Below are positions 10,821 through 21,854 of a stretch of 64,000 nucleotides of DNA, in pieces. The notes under the pieces were generated by a model. It was not told the DNA's origin and did not search any database. It was given only the letters and a program-made list of their open reading frames with translations. A program made the position numbers and the translations under genes. The stretch is from Alphaproteobacteria bacterium (GTDB taxonomy: Bacteria > Pseudomonadota > Alphaproteobacteria > Sphingomonadales > Emcibacteraceae): positions 1-64,000 of the forward strand of contig JAUIDN010000017.1 in the NCBI GenBank assembly GCA_030428615.1, in the 5' to 3' direction. The first letter of the stretch is position 1. Each line of letters opens with the position of its first letter.

Positions 10821-10932
10821 GTATTCCCCTTTCTTTCTATTTCCCCGTTTTACTGTCGTTTACGAATTAGGCCATTATGCACTTTTTTGTTAAAATAGGC
10901 CAGCAGGGTAAATATATCTGGAGACCAGAAGA

Positions 10933-11613
10933 TCAGATGCTGTTTTCAATCACGCCGTCTTTGATCGTTATGATGCGGTCCATTCTTTGTGCCAGCTTGT
11001 TATTATGCGTGGCGATTAGTGCAGATATTCCTTCTTCCTTGGATAGCGAAAGAAGGATATCCATAACCCCATTACCGGTATTTTCATCAAGGTTACCGGT
11101 TGGTTCATCCGCCAAAATCAGGCGCGGCCTGTTCGCAAGCGCACGGGCAATAGCAACACGTTGCTGTTCACCCCCGGAAAGTTCGGAGGGCCTGTGTGTC
11201 AATCTTTCGGAAAGCCCCATTTTATTGAGCAATTCTTCCGCCCGTTCTTTGGCGTCACGTTTTGAAATTCCCGCAATCAGTTGCGGAATGATCACGTTAT
11301 CCAGTGCGCTGAATTCGGGTAGAAGGTTATGAAACTGGTATACAAACCCAATTTCAAGCCGACGAATTTTTGTCCGTTTTATATCATTTAAAACATCAGT
11401 GGGTATGCCGGATATGATAACATCGCCCTGATCCGACCTTTCGAGAAGTCCCATAATATGCAGCAAAGTCGACTTTCCGGCCCCGGAGGCGCCGACAAGA
11501 GCAACGACCTCCCCGTTTGTGATGCTTAAATTAATCCCTTTTAAAATCTCAAGGTGATGGTCACCCTGATAAAAGCTTTTATAAATATTCTTCAGCTCAA
11601 TTATATTACTCAT
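10933..11613 (-). CDS. lolD: Lipoprotein-releasing ABC transporter ATP-binding protein
   Basis: Walker [33 protein letters not shown]; overlaps LolC/E gene. Confidence 0.92.
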   Translation of the reverse strand: MSNIIELKNIYKSFYQGDHHLEILKGINLSITNGEVVALVGASGAGKSTLLHIMGLLERSDQGDVIISGIPTDVLNDIKRTKIRRLEIGFVYQFHNLLPEFSALDNVIIPQLIAGISKRDAKERAEELLNKMGLSERLTHRPSELSGGEQQRVAIARALANRPRLILADEPTGNLDENTGNGVMDILLSLSKEEGISALIATHNNKLAQRMDRIITIKDGVIENSI

Positions 11614-12862
11614 ACTTCAATGCCTTTACAGGATCCGTATTCGCGGCACGTAACGCTGGAAATATCGTCGCCAGAAGTGAAAGAGTTAACGCAACAATTG
11701 TTACCGCGATGACTTCTGCGTTATCCACTTTTGACGGAATCTCACTAATGAAGCGGGTCTCAGCATCCCAAATGGTTGCACCGGTCATCGCTTCGATTAA
11801 ATCCGCAACCCATTGAAGATGATTGGCAAGATATATACCGCCAATGACCCCAAGGAATGTACCTAAAATACCAATGCTAGAGCCAATAATAAAAAATATC
11901 CGTGTGATTGATGACCGGGATGCGCCCATCGTTCGAAGCACGGCTATATCGCGGGTTTTGCTTTTTACCAACATTATCATCGTCGAAATCACGTTAAATA
12001 CAGCCACCAGAATGATGAGCGACAGGATAATGAACATTGCATTTCGTTCAATCTGAAGCGCATTGAAAAATGCCTGGTTTAATTGCTGCCAATCGATGAT
12101 ACGGCCTGATAATCCGGCATCAACAATACGTTGTGACAGCTCAGGATATGTGGCGCCTACCATATCGGCGTGCGTTAAGGTAACCTCCAACGCCCCGACC
12201 TGTTCACCATATTGGAAATAAACCTGCGCCTGATCAAGCGGTATAAAAAAGTAATTGGAATCGTAATTATATTCACCGACTTCAAAAATAGCGATCACTG
12301 TAAACTGCTGTATGCGCGGCACAGTACCGAATGCGGTGATCCTGCCGCGCGGAGACATAAGGGTCAGATCGCTACCAACCTCAAGGCCATATCTTTCGGC
12401 AAGCCGCTGCCCGATGACAATATCATTTTCACCGTCACCGAATTTATCAAGGCTCCCTGTAACAATATTCGATGAAACCAGTTTCTGTGTTCTCAGGTCT
12501 TCCGGTTTTATGCCACGAACAAGCGCGAATGTGCCATTTTCACCCATCATCGCCAGCGCCTGTCCTTCTAGTATCGGTCTTACCCGCACGACATTCTGCA
12601 CGGTGCTTAGTTTTGCTGCGGCCTCATCATAATTTTCCATCTTCCCACCAAAGGGCTGATAGAGAACATGGCCGTTAAAACCGATCACTTTTCCAAGGAG
12701 TTCTTCACGAAACCCGCCCATCACAGACATAGTGACGATAAGCGCCCCCACACCAAGAAATATACCGAAAAGAGAAAATAATGCGATGACTGTAACAAAG
12801 CCATCATGCCCCTTAATACTTAAATATTTAAGCGCTACCTTCCACTCGTAGTTTCTGAACAT
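11606..12862 (-). CDS. Lipoprotein-releasing ABC transporter permease (LolC/LolE family)
   Basis: KVALKYLSIKGHDGFVTVIALFSLFGIFLGVGALI, VKSKTRDIAVLRTMGAS; C-terminal FtsX domain. Confidence 0.92.
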   Translation of the reverse strand: MFRNYEWKVALKYLSIKGHDGFVTVIALFSLFGIFLGVGALIVTMSVMGGFREELLGKVIGFNGHVLYQPFGGKMENYDEAAAKLSTVQNVVRVRPILEGQALAMMGENGTFALVRGIKPEDLRTQKLVSSNIVTGSLDKFGDGENDIVIGQRLAERYGLEVGSDLTLMSPRGRITAFGTVPRIQQFTVIAIFEVGEYNYDSNYFFIPLDQAQVYFQYGEQVGALEVTLTHADMVGATYPELSQRIVDAGLSGRIIDWQQLNQAFFNALQIERNAMFIILSLIILVAVFNVISTMIMLVKSKTRDIAVLRTMGASRSSITRIFFIIGSSIGILGTFLGVIGGIYLANHLQWVADLIEAMTGATIWDAETRFISEIPSKVDNAEVIAVTIVALTLSLLATIFPALRAANTDPVKALKYE

Positions 12863-12865
12863 ATA

Positions 12866-14167
12866 TTATCCTAATTTTTCGAGAAGGTCTTCTTCCGAAA
12901 GCTCTACCCGCTCACCTGTGCGGCGGTTTTTCAGTTCGTAGACACCTTTATCCAACCCTTTTGGCCCCACGACAACCTGCCATGGCAAACCGATCAAATC
13001 CATATCAGCGAACTTGGCACCTGCGCCCGCGTCACGGTCATCATAAAGAACCTCTATGCCCAGATTTTGCATTTTTTCATATAGTGCATCACAAGCAGCC
13101 GTGCAATTTTCATCCTTAAAGCGAAGATTAATAATACCTACCTTGTAAGGAGCAACCGATTCCGGCCATATGATGCCATTTTCATCATGATTTGCTTCAA
13201 TGAGTGCGCCGACAAGTCGGGAAACCCCGATGCCGTATGAGCCCATTTCAACAGTAACCTCATTCCCATCAGGACCAGCGACCTTCGCGCCCATGCTTTC
13301 TGAATATTTGGTGCCAAAATAAAATATGTGCCCGACCTCTATGCCCTTCGCCGTTTTTAAATTTTCCGGTGCTACGGGGCAATTTTCAGCATCATGCTTT
13401 TCTTCTTCCATCGCATAATAGCTTTGCAATTTTGAGACCGTTTCGTCGTCAATATCACCGGTAAGGTCATCAAGGTCGAAACTTTCGATTTCCTTGTCAT
13501 AGTAAAGTGTGCTTTCACCTGTATCAGCAAGAATTTGAAATTCGTGGCTAAGATCACCACCGATTGCCCCCGCGTCCGCGCGAACCGGGATCGCGATCAG
13601 CCCAAGACGCGCAAAAGTTCGTAGATAGGCAACATACATTTTATTGTAGGATTCTTTTGCGCCTTCAAAATCGAGATCAAATGAATAATTATCTTTCATG
13701 AGAAATTCCCGACCCCGCATGATACCGAAACGCGGGCGAACCTCATCACGAAATTTCCACTGAATATGATAAAGATTAAGCGGCAAGTCCTTATAGCTTT
13801 TTATACTGTTTTTAAACAGGTCCGTAATCATTTCCTCATTGGTGGGACCATAGAGCATTTCGCGCTCATGCCTGTCGGTGATGCGCAGCATCTCCTTGCC
13901 ATAGGCATCATAACGGCCGCTTTGCTGCCAAAGTTCGGCTGGCTGAATAGTTGGCATCAATAGTTCTATCGCACCTGCACGGTTTTGTTCCTCGCGGACA
14001 ATATCAGCAATCTTATTCATTACCCGAAGTCCGGTCGGCAACCATATATAAATCCCTGCACTGGATTGCCGGATCATTCCGGAGCGAAGCATCAGCCGAT
14101 GAGAGACGATTTGCGCCTCAGACGGGTTTTCCTTGATGGTCGGGATAAAATGTTTAGAAAGACGCAT
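12866..14167 (-). CDS. proS: Prolyl-tRNA synthetase, short form
   Basis: [49 protein letters not shown]; 433 aa, lacks room for the INS editing domain. Confidence 0.95.
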   Translation of the reverse strand: MRLSKHFIPTIKENPSEAQIVSHRLMLRSGMIRQSSAGIYIWLPTGLRVMNKIADIVREEQNRAGAIELLMPTIQPAELWQQSGRYDAYGKEMLRITDRHEREMLYGPTNEEMITDLFKNSIKSYKDLPLNLYHIQWKFRDEVRPRFGIMRGREFLMKDNYSFDLDFEGAKESYNKMYVAYLRTFARLGLIAIPVRADAGAIGGDLSHEFQILADTGESTLYYDKEIESFDLDDLTGDIDDETVSKLQSYYAMEEEKHDAENCPVAPENLKTAKGIEVGHIFYFGTKYSESMGAKVAGPDGNEVTVEMGSYGIGVSRLVGALIEANHDENGIIWPESVAPYKVGIINLRFKDENCTAACDALYEKMQNLGIEVLYDDRDAGAGAKFADMDLIGLPWQVVVGPKGLDKGVYELKNRRTGERVELSEEDLLEKLG

Positions 14168-14239
14168 AATAGACCTTGAAAGAAGTATGAATTAAAAATT
14201 GATATAGATGCTTTATAGCAAAGGTGGGGTTAACTGCAA

Positions 14240-14728
14240 TTACCTTTTAAAGATGGGTCGTCTTTTTCTGCTTCTTTCATCACTGCAAAGGAGATAAATG
14301 CTGTTTCTTTGGCTGTTTTTAAGGGAAGTTCCGTTCCATAGCACATCGCCGTCTTTTACCGTTACCCGTCCAAGGATAATCTTTCCTTCCTGTGCATTGT
14401 CAATGCCATATTTCTGTGCGATTTCATTATCCTTCAGGGCATCATGGGTCATGTAGAAAGAGTATCCATTCTCGCCAATAAGCAAACCATTGGTGTTTTC
14501 AACTTCTGCCGGAACGGTCGGCTTCCCCCGAACATCAACGTCAGGTTTATAGTTAACGTCATCATCAGGAATATGTTGCTCAAGCAATAAACAATCCTCT
14601 GGTGTGACAATAACAATGCGTTCGACATTGTCACTTTCCTGCGAAAACGACACAATGCCCGGCCAAAAAAAACCGAGTAAAATCAAAACTGTTAGCATAC
14701 CGCGCATCATTTTTTCTCCTGTATCCAT
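14240..14728 (-). CDS. Secreted hypothetical protein
   Basis: N-terminal signal peptide (MMRGMLTVLILLGFFWPGIVSFSQ); no recognised family. Confidence 0.6.
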   Translation of the reverse strand: MDTGEKMMRGMLTVLILLGFFWPGIVSFSQESDNVERIVIVTPEDCLLLEQHIPDDDVNYKPDVDVRGKPTVPAEVENTNGLLIGENGYSFYMTHDALKDNEIAQKYGIDNAQEGKIILGRVTVKDGDVLWNGTSLKNSQRNSIYLLCSDERSRKRRPIFKR

Positions 14729-14814
14729 TGTACGTGATATTGTACCGTAAGATCAAGTTGTGGCAAAAATACAACAAGTTACAAAAATATTACAATTTTA
14801 TACACTTTTTGAGT

Positions 14815-14965
14815 GACAGTCAGAGCGCTCATGGTTAAATTTGTTTCCGTAAGTGAGACCCAAGTTTGGGAGTGAGGAAACTCTTAATTATAAAAAAATA
14901 ATGATTTTGGTCAAAAATCACTACACCAAAAAAGAAGAGCAAGGTATTTACCTTGCTTTTTTTGT
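14815..14965 (+). ncRNA. Candidate intergenic small RNA with three hairpins and intrinsic terminator
   Basis: Hairpins GTTTCC...GGAAAC (14843-14881, with internal CCCAA/TTGGG), TGATTTT/AAAATCA (14902-14920), AGCAAGGTA/TACCTTGCT (14938-14957) followed by a T tract; no plus-strand protein gene upstream. Confidence 0.4.
14938..14963 (+). terminator. Intrinsic terminator, possibly bidirectional
   Basis: AGCAAGGTATTTACCTTGCT followed by TTTTTT; on the minus strand followed by CTTCTTTTTT. Confidence 0.7.
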
Positions 14966-14988
14966 GTCAAAAAAATATTTTAAATCAA

Positions 14989-15231
14989 TCACTTAATGTG
15001 AACAAGATCAAAATAATCAACAAGGGACACGATGATCATAAATATCACAGTGATTATCGTTGTTATGACCATTTTCTTCTTGATGTTTGCATGAATAGGC
15101 GACCCGACTTCGATACCGTCCTTGGTCTCCTCATCAGTTTCGCTGTGGGTGGTGACACCAACCGGTAAAACCATAAACAGAAAAAGCCACCAGGAAACAA
15201 AAAAAGTAATACTATATCCAATGAAATTCAT
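14989..15231 (-). CDS. Small membrane protein, DUF1467-like
   Basis: 80 aa, two TM helices, FVSWWLFLFMVLPVGVTTHSETDEETKDGIEVGSPIHANIKKK; conserved location beside mce/proS in alphaproteobacteria. Confidence 0.7.
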   Translation of the reverse strand: MNFIGYSITFFVSWWLFLFMVLPVGVTTHSETDEETKDGIEVGSPIHANIKKKMVITTIITVIFMIIVSLVDYFDLVHIK

Positions 15232-15241
15232 CTTAAACCTT

Positions 15242-15646
15242 CTATATCTGCTCTAGCTCAATAAGCGTACCGCAAAAATCCTTGGGGTGGAGAAACAGAA
15301 CGGGCTTGCCGTGTGCGCCGGGTTTTGGTTCGCTCGTTCCCAATATTCTCATACCTTTTTTTAAAAGATCGTCGCGGGCTTTAAAAATATCCTTAACTTC
15401 ATAACACAAATGATGAATGCCGCCAGAGGCATTTTTATTTAAATACGACATTATCGGAGAATTATTTCCCAATGGATGAAGAAGTTCAATTTTTGTATTA
15501 TCGAGCGTCACAAAAGAAACTGTCACACCATGTTCCGGCAAATCAACAGGCTCGCTGACATCAGCGCCAAGAACATCGCGGTATAATTCAATTGCCGCCT
15601 CCAGGTCATGAACAGCAATCGCAACATGATTTAATCTTTCTATCAT
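15242..15646 (-). CDS. mce: Methylmalonyl-CoA epimerase (VOC family)
   Basis: LNHVAIAVHDLEAAIELYRDVLGA..., GIHHLCYEV, GKPVLFLHPKDFCGTLIEL. Confidence 0.92.
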   Translation of the reverse strand: MIERLNHVAIAVHDLEAAIELYRDVLGADVSEPVDLPEHGVTVSFVTLDNTKIELLHPLGNNSPIMSYLNKNASGGIHHLCYEVKDIFKARDDLLKKGMRILGTSEPKPGAHGKPVLFLHPKDFCGTLIELEQI

Positions 15647-17310
15647 TTATCCGTAATCCTGCTTATTTTTACCGTCGTCACCGGTCCGGTTTCCTTACCT
15701 GTATAATTTTTTGCAGCTTTTCTTGCCGCTGTTCTAATGATTTCCTTCATAACATCGTCATCACACAAATGTTTTCTGGAAGCATGCTCTATTGCAATAT
15801 GGATTTTATCATCAATCTCCTTTTCCAGAGTGTTATTTTGTTCTTCCGGCAACCCGATGCAGGTTATTTCTATTGGCGCCATCAAAATCCCAAGATTATC
15901 GAATATAACGTGGATTACCAACGCGCCGTTAAACAAAACACGCCTGCGTTCGATGATCGCCATATCATCATCATCAATAATCATCGCTCCATCAAGCGCC
16001 AGACGTCCGCTCGGCACTTCGTTTATAATTCCAATATTTTCGGGAGCAAGTTTCACCACCGCACCGTTTCTTGGTATGATTGTTTTTTTTATGCCAAGTT
16101 CCTGTGCGAATTCGGCCTGCTTTTGCAAATGTTTTGGCTCCCCATGCGTTGGGACAACGATTTCCGGCCTTATCCATTCATACATTTGTTTTAATTCTTC
16201 CTGACCAGGATGGCCGGACACATGAACAAAAGCATCTTTTTCTGTAATAATTTCCGCCGATTTTTCGACCAGCAAATTTTGTGCCCGCATAATTGTGAGT
16301 TCATTACCCGGGATAATTTTTGATGAAAAGACGACTGTATCGCCCTTGGCAATATGGATGTGTTTATTATTATCCAGAATAACACGCATCAGCGCCGCAC
16401 GTGCTTCGCCCTGACAACCAGTGCATACATAAAGAATTTTATGACGGGGGATGTGCGATGCGTCCTCTTCGTCAAGAATTGGTGGAAAGTCATTCAGGTA
16501 GCCGGTTTCCTTTGCGGCTTCCACGTTCCTTTTCATGGACCTACCGATCAGACACAGATGCCTGCCGGTTTCGGTTGCAACTTTCGCCAGTGTCCGTACA
16601 CGTGCGACATTTGAAGAAAATGTCGTACAGAAGATAGCCCCCTCCTTATCACGGAGAAGATCAATAAGGCTTTTTTGTACATCCAGTTCAGAACCGGAGG
16701 ATTTTTTATTGAAAACATTTGTACTGTCACAGACAATTGCCAGCACGCCTTCATCACCAATTTCCTTCAGGCGTTTTATATCTGTCGCCTCACCGACAAT
16801 CGGCGCCGGGTCAATTTTCCAGTCACCCGTATGAAAAATGGTTCCAAGCGGTGTTTTTATGTTAAGCGCGTTTGGTTCGGGTATTGAATGGGTTAATGTG
16901 ACATATTCGATGTCAAAATCGCCAAGGTTAAACCGCCCGCCCAAACCGATCTCATGCACGACCGCCTGATCAATCAACCCAGCATCACTAAGTTTTGATT
17001 TCAGGATAGTCGCAGTGAATGGCGTTGCGTAAATAGGACATTTAAAGCGTGGCCAAAGATGAGCAACCGCGCCAATATGATCTTCATGCGCGTGAGTCAG
17101 AACCAACCCCAACAATTCATCCCTAATACCATCCACAAAATCCACATTGGGCATGATAAGATCAATTCCTGGCAGGTAGTCGTCTGCAAAACTGATGCCG
17201 CAATCAACCATAATCCATTGATTATCATAGCAATACAGATTGAGGTTCATTCCGATTTCACCGGAACCACCCAGAGGAAGGAATATAAGCTGTTTAAAAT
17301 CCTGCCCCAT
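15643..17310 (-). CDS. rnj: Ribonuclease J
   Basis: LGGSGEIGMN, LTHAHEDHIGAV, HTGDWKID, HVSGHPGQEELKQM; 555 aa. Confidence 0.95.
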   Translation of the reverse strand: MGQDFKQLIFLPLGGSGEIGMNLNLYCYDNQWIMVDCGISFADDYLPGIDLIMPNVDFVDGIRDELLGLVLTHAHEDHIGAVAHLWPRFKCPIYATPFTATILKSKLSDAGLIDQAVVHEIGLGGRFNLGDFDIEYVTLTHSIPEPNALNIKTPLGTIFHTGDWKIDPAPIVGEATDIKRLKEIGDEGVLAIVCDSTNVFNKKSSGSELDVQKSLIDLLRDKEGAIFCTTFSSNVARVRTLAKVATETGRHLCLIGRSMKRNVEAAKETGYLNDFPPILDEEDASHIPRHKILYVCTGCQGEARAALMRVILDNNKHIHIAKGDTVVFSSKIIPGNELTIMRAQNLLVEKSAEIITEKDAFVHVSGHPGQEELKQMYEWIRPEIVVPTHGEPKHLQKQAEFAQELGIKKTIIPRNGAVVKLAPENIGIINEVPSGRLALDGAMIIDDDDMAIIERRRVLFNGALVIHVIFDNLGILMAPIEITCIGLPEEQNNTLEKEIDDKIHIAIEHASRKHLCDDDVMKEIIRTAARKAAKNYTGKETGPVTTVKISRITDK

Positions 17311-18086
17311 CAGCGCTTTTCAGTATTAGCGGTATAAATTTCAAACAGACCGTAGGTGGTAAGTTCCTGATCCACATATTCAATAACATCAGATGCTTCA
17401 CTAAATAATGGGGCAAGACCACCGGTGGCCAGTACCTTCATGGGAACGCCGAATTCACTTGTAATACGCTCAACCATACCTTCAATCATCGAAAGATAAC
17501 CATAAAAAATGCCGGATTGAATAGCGGAAATAGTGCTATTACCAATCACCTTTTCCGGTTTTTCAACCGCAACCCTTGGCAATTTTGCCGCCGCCATGCT
17601 CAATGCTTCAACCGAAAGGTTGACGCCTGGCGAAATAACACCGCCAAAATAATCACCATTTTCATCAATGACATCGAATGTCGTCGCGGTCCCAAAATCA
17701 ATAATAACCATTGGACCGCCATACCGCTTATGCGCAGCAACGGCATTTACCAGACGGTCTGCGCCAACCTCGGCCGGGTTAGGCAGTTTTATTTTGACAT
17801 CAAGCTTAACATTGTCTTCACCAACCACCAGAGCTTCACATTTAAAATATCGTCTGCACAATAGCTGAAGCGGAAATAAAGTCTGGGGAACTACAGTCGC
17901 GATTATGGCGCCATCTATGACGGATGCGTCAAGATCCTCAAAATTCAGAAGTTGCGACAACCAGACCATATATTCATCGGCCGTTCGGCTGTTAGCGCTG
18001 GATATACGCCATTTGTGAATGATTTTATTTTCATCATGTAGTGCAAATACAACATTGGTATTGCCGGCATCAATCGCGAGTAGCAT
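17310..18086 (-). CDS. coaX: Type III pantothenate kinase
   Basis: MLLAIDAGNTNVVFALHD, GADRLVNAVAAHKRYGGPMVIIDFGTATTFDV. Confidence 0.96.
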   Translation of the reverse strand: MLLAIDAGNTNVVFALHDENKIIHKWRISSANSRTADEYMVWLSQLLNFEDLDASVIDGAIIATVVPQTLFPLQLLCRRYFKCEALVVGEDNVKLDVKIKLPNPAEVGADRLVNAVAAHKRYGGPMVIIDFGTATTFDVIDENGDYFGGVISPGVNLSVEALSMAAAKLPRVAVEKPEKVIGNSTISAIQSGIFYGYLSMIEGMVERITSEFGVPMKVLATGGLAPLFSEASDVIEYVDQELTTYGLFEIYTANTEKR

Positions 18087-18101
18087 TTAATTTTCACTTT
18101 C

Positions 18102-18860
18102 CTAATTGGTGAAAAAGACATCACCAGAATGAATAAGCTTTGTTTCACCATCCGTATCCAACATTAGCGCGCCAGTGGCGTCAAGGTCAATAAATCGTCC
18201 CACCAATTGCTTATTTGGCAATCTTACCGTTATTAATTCCCCCAATCCCTTACAGTGATCAAGCCATGCTTTTCTGATCACCGAAAACCCCTGTTTCTGC
18301 CATATTGAAACCCACTCAGACATTTTTTGTGCCAATATGGAGAAAACATCAATATGGCTGAAATTATCATTTGCCTGTTCGTTTAAATGTGTCGTCGCAT
18401 ATATTGTCAAATCGGGGTTTTGTTCAACATTTATACCCACACCGATGATAATATAATTCTTACTTTTCCTGTCGGAACGATAACTTTCAAGCAGGATACC
18501 GCATATTTTCATCCCTGACACCAAAACATCATTGGGCCATTTGCATTTAACATCTTCAGAATTTATAAATGAAGCTATCGTATCCCGTACCGCAAGCGCG
18601 GCGACAAAAGAAAGCTGAGATGACTTTTGAATATCACCGTCCGTTTCCTGAATAAGGGAGCAATACAAATTTCCAGGTTTTGAAACCCACTCGCGCCCCC
18701 CACGACCGCGACCACCGGTCTGTTCGCTCGCCGTAATCCATAAACCACTCATCGCACCCGCTTCAATTTTCCTGATAGCTTCCTTATTGGTGCTGTCTAT
18801 CGACAAAAAAGCCTGATGATCAAAACCATCAGGCAATTTAATTTTTGTTAGATCATCCAT
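18102..18860 (-). CDS. birA: Biotin--[acetyl-CoA-carboxylase] ligase; start at MDDLTKIKL (18860)
   Basis: SIDSTNKEA, ASEQTGGRGRGGREWVSKPGNLY, KWPNDVLVSGMKICGILLES. Confidence 0.93.
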   Translation of the reverse strand: MDDLTKIKLPDGFDHQAFLSIDSTNKEAIRKIEAGAMSGLWITASEQTGGRGRGGREWVSKPGNLYCSLIQETDGDIQKSSQLSFVAALAVRDTIASFINSEDVKCKWPNDVLVSGMKICGILLESYRSDRKSKNYIIIGVGINVEQNPDLTIYATTHLNEQANDNFSHIDVFSILAQKMSEWVSIWQKQGFSVIRKAWLDHCKGLGELITVRLPNKQLVGRFIDLDATGALMLDTDGETKLIHSGDVFFTN

Positions 18861-18864
18861 TACG

Positions 18865-20328
18865 TTACTTTTGCGACAACCCTTGCGCGGCCGCCGTTGC
18901 ACCGTCAAGCACGGGGCTTGAGATTTGTGGCACAATAAATGCCAGAACGAGCACTGCAGACAAGGTTGCGATGATCTTCATTGGGAATGATTTTTGCGCG
19001 ACGAACTCCTCTACCGGTTCATCGAAATACATTATTTTAACAATGCGGATATAGTAATAGGCACCAACCACACTGGCCAGAACCGCTATCGTTGCCAGTG
19101 TGAAATAACCAGCATTGACGATCGGAATAATGACATACCATTTCGCGAAGAAACCGGCGAGCGGTGGAACACCAGCGAGTGAAAACATAAAGATGCTTAT
19201 TGCGAGAGCCAGCGCCGGGTGGTTTCGCCCAAGCCCGGAAAGTTCCTTGATATCTTCGACCATGCCTTCTTCCTTGCGGCGCATGCACATAATGCAGACG
19301 AACATACCGACATTCATCACAAGATAAATTGCCATATAAATCATCACACCACGAAGCCCTTCGGCATTTCCGGCGATAAGACCGAGAAGTGCAAAACCAA
19401 CATGACCAATGGAACTATAAGCCATCAGACGCTTGATGTTGCTTTGCATGATCGCTGCGAACGATCCCAATATCATTGACGCGACGGACATAAATATCAC
19501 GACCTGACCCCAGGAAGCGCTCATTTCACCGAATGGTACATAAAGCGTGCGGGACAGTAGCGCAAGCGCCGCAACCTTTGGAGCAACAGCAAAAAATGCC
19601 GTGACCGGCGTTTGCGAGCCTTCATAGACATCAGGTGTCCACATGTGAAAGGGAACGGCGGAAACCTTAAATGCCAAACCGGCAAGCACAAATACAAGCC
19701 CGACAATAGCACCGACCGGCGCACCGCCCTCACCCATATTTGATACAGCCATCGAAATGGCGGAGAAATTTGTGCTTCCAATGAAACCATACACAAGCGA
19801 ACAGCCATAAAGCAGAATTCCCGATGAAAGTGCACCGAGGACAAAATATTTAAGTCCCGCTTCCGTTGACCGTTCGCTGTCACGTTTGAAAGCCGCGAGC
19901 ACGTATAGCGCCAGGCTCTGAAGCTCAATCCCCATATAAAGCGTCATCAGATCATTCGCACTGACCATAACCATCATACCAAGGGTCGAAAGAACCATGA
20001 GCACAGGAAATTCAAACCTGTCGTCGCCTTCCAGTCTGAAAAATTCGCGGCTCATGATCACGGCAAGCGTCGCAGCGACCAACACCAGAATTTTCATGAA
20101 ATTTGTAAATTTATCCGCGACAAACATATTGTTAAATGTATAGGTTACGTCGCCCGTACCCGCAACGGTAAGAAAAAGCGCCACAACAAGGAAAATAGCA
20201 GAAAGCCAGCTTACAAGATTAACGCTGTCCTTCTTGAAAACGCCAATCATCAGCAGCGCCATCGCGCCAATCCCGAGGAAGATTTCACCGTAAGCAACTG
20301 CAAGATTAGGGAATATTTCGTTCATCAT
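18865..20328 (-). CDS. nuoN: NADH-quinone oxidoreductase subunit N
   Basis: SANDLMTLYMGIELQSLALYVLAAF; AFFAVAPKVAAL; position in nuo cluster. Confidence 0.97.
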   Translation of the reverse strand: MMNEIFPNLAVAYGEIFLGIGAMALLMIGVFKKDSVNLVSWLSAIFLVVALFLTVAGTGDVTYTFNNMFVADKFTNFMKILVLVAATLAVIMSREFFRLEGDDRFEFPVLMVLSTLGMMVMVSANDLMTLYMGIELQSLALYVLAAFKRDSERSTEAGLKYFVLGALSSGILLYGCSLVYGFIGSTNFSAISMAVSNMGEGGAPVGAIVGLVFVLAGLAFKVSAVPFHMWTPDVYEGSQTPVTAFFAVAPKVAALALLSRTLYVPFGEMSASWGQVVIFMSVASMILGSFAAIMQSNIKRLMAYSSIGHVGFALLGLIAGNAEGLRGVMIYMAIYLVMNVGMFVCIMCMRRKEEGMVEDIKELSGLGRNHPALALAISIFMFSLAGVPPLAGFFAKWYVIIPIVNAGYFTLATIAVLASVVGAYYYIRIVKIMYFDEPVEEFVAQKSFPMKIIATLSAVLVLAFIVPQISSPVLDGATAAAQGLSQK

Positions 20329-20335
20329 GTCTCTC

Positions 20336-21853
20336 CTAATTTCCAGTTACTGTTTCAAGAGCAGCATGGTATGTCGCCATTGAGGCTTCATGCTGCGTGA
20401 CAAGGTTATCAACTGATACATGTATAAAATCCATAAATGTCGAAGGATAAACCCCCATCCACAATGTCAGTATTATCAGCGGCGCAAAGATCAGAATTTC
20501 GCGTTTTTCAAGATCAAGAAATGCTTTCAGATCATCCTTGGTGAGTTCTCCGAACATAACCCGGCGATAAAGAAAAAGCATATAAGCCGCGCCGAGAATG
20601 ACCCCGGTCAGCGCAAAGAAGGTGGTCCAGGTGCTAACTTTGAAGATACCGACAAGCACCAGCACTTCACCCACGAAGTTCGCTGTGCCCGGAAGCCCGA
20701 CAGACGCCATCGTAAAAAACATGAACACAAGCGCATATCGCGGCATAATGTTTACAAGGCCTCCGTAACGGTCGATATCCCGTGTGTGAAGACGGTCATA
20801 AACAACACCGACACACAGGAAGAGAGCGGAAGCAACAAATCCATGCGCAAGCATAACAATGATTGATCCTTCAATCCCCTGAATGTTAAACGCAAAAATA
20901 CCGATCGTGACGAACCCCATATGGGCCACAGATGAATAAGCAATCAGCTTTTTCATATCTGTCTGACGAAGTGCCACCAGCGAAGTGTAAATAATCGCGA
21001 TGCAGCTCAGAAGATAGATGAGCCAGGCAAGTTCCTCAGATGCGACAGGGAACATTGGCAGTGAGAAACGCAGGAAGCCATACCCCCCCATTTTCAGCAA
21101 AATACCGGCCAGAATCACGGACCCCGCCGTTGGCGCCTGAACGTGGGCATCGGGTAACCAGGTGTGAACCGGCCACATGGGCATTTTTACAGCGAAAGAG
21201 GCAAAAAATGCGAGGAACAGCCACATCTGCGCATGGGGATCAAAGTCATAGTTCATCAGGTCCGGAATATATGTCGTTCCCGCCTGCCCATACATATAGA
21301 GCATCGCCACAAGCATCAACACCGACCCAAGCAATGTATATAAAAACAGTTTATAAGCGGCATAAACACGGTTATCACCGCCCCACACCCCGATAATCAG
21401 GAACATGGGAATAAGACCTGCCTCAAAGAACACATAGAAAAGAACAAGGTCAAGTGTACAGAACACACCAATCATGAAAGTTTCCAGAAGCAGGAAGGCA
21501 ATCATATATTCTTTGACCCGCGTCTTAATGGTGTTCCAACCACACAGGATACATATCGGCATGATAAAGGTCGTAAGCAGAACAAATAAAACGGATATAC
21601 CATCAATACCCATATTATATTTGATCCCGCCGCCAAGCCACTCAGCATCTTCATGGAACTGAAAGCCCGCAGTTGTTTTATCGAAACTGAACCAAAGAAC
21701 GAGCGAGAACAGGAAGGTTGCAACCGTTGTCAGTAATGCCGCATTTCGCGCATTGCGTTCGACAATTTCCTTTTCACCATTGATGCTTAGAATGATTAAG
21801 ACACCAAGCAATGGTAAAAATGTGATCGCTGATAATAGTGGGAAATTTTCCAT
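20336..21853 (-). CDS. nuoM: NADH-quinone oxidoreductase subunit M; start at [12 protein letters not shown] (21853)
   Basis: [57 protein letters not shown]. Confidence 0.97.
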   Translation of the reverse strand: MENFPLLSAITFLPLLGVLIILSINGEKEIVERNARNAALLTTVATFLFSLVLWFSFDKTTAGFQFHEDAEWLGGGIKYNMGIDGISVLFVLLTTFIMPICILCGWNTIKTRVKEYMIAFLLLETFMIGVFCTLDLVLFYVFFEAGLIPMFLIIGVWGGDNRVYAAYKLFLYTLLGSVLMLVAMLYMYGQAGTTYIPDLMNYDFDPHAQMWLFLAFFASFAVKMPMWPVHTWLPDAHVQAPTAGSVILAGILLKMGGYGFLRFSLPMFPVASEELAWLIYLLSCIAIIYTSLVALRQTDMKKLIAYSSVAHMGFVTIGIFAFNIQGIEGSIIVMLAHGFVASALFLCVGVVYDRLHTRDIDRYGGLVNIMPRYALVFMFFTMASVGLPGTANFVGEVLVLVGIFKVSTWTTFFALTGVILGAAYMLFLYRRVMFGELTKDDLKAFLDLEKREILIFAPLIILTLWMGVYPSTFMDFIHVSVDNLVTQHEASMATYHAALETVTGN

Positions 21854-21854
21854 C

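Noticed and set aside
14953-15168. Plus-strand ORF starting in the terminator at 14938-14963
   Set aside because: Starts inside a terminator T-tract and runs antisense to the DUF1467-like gene; no recognisable motif.
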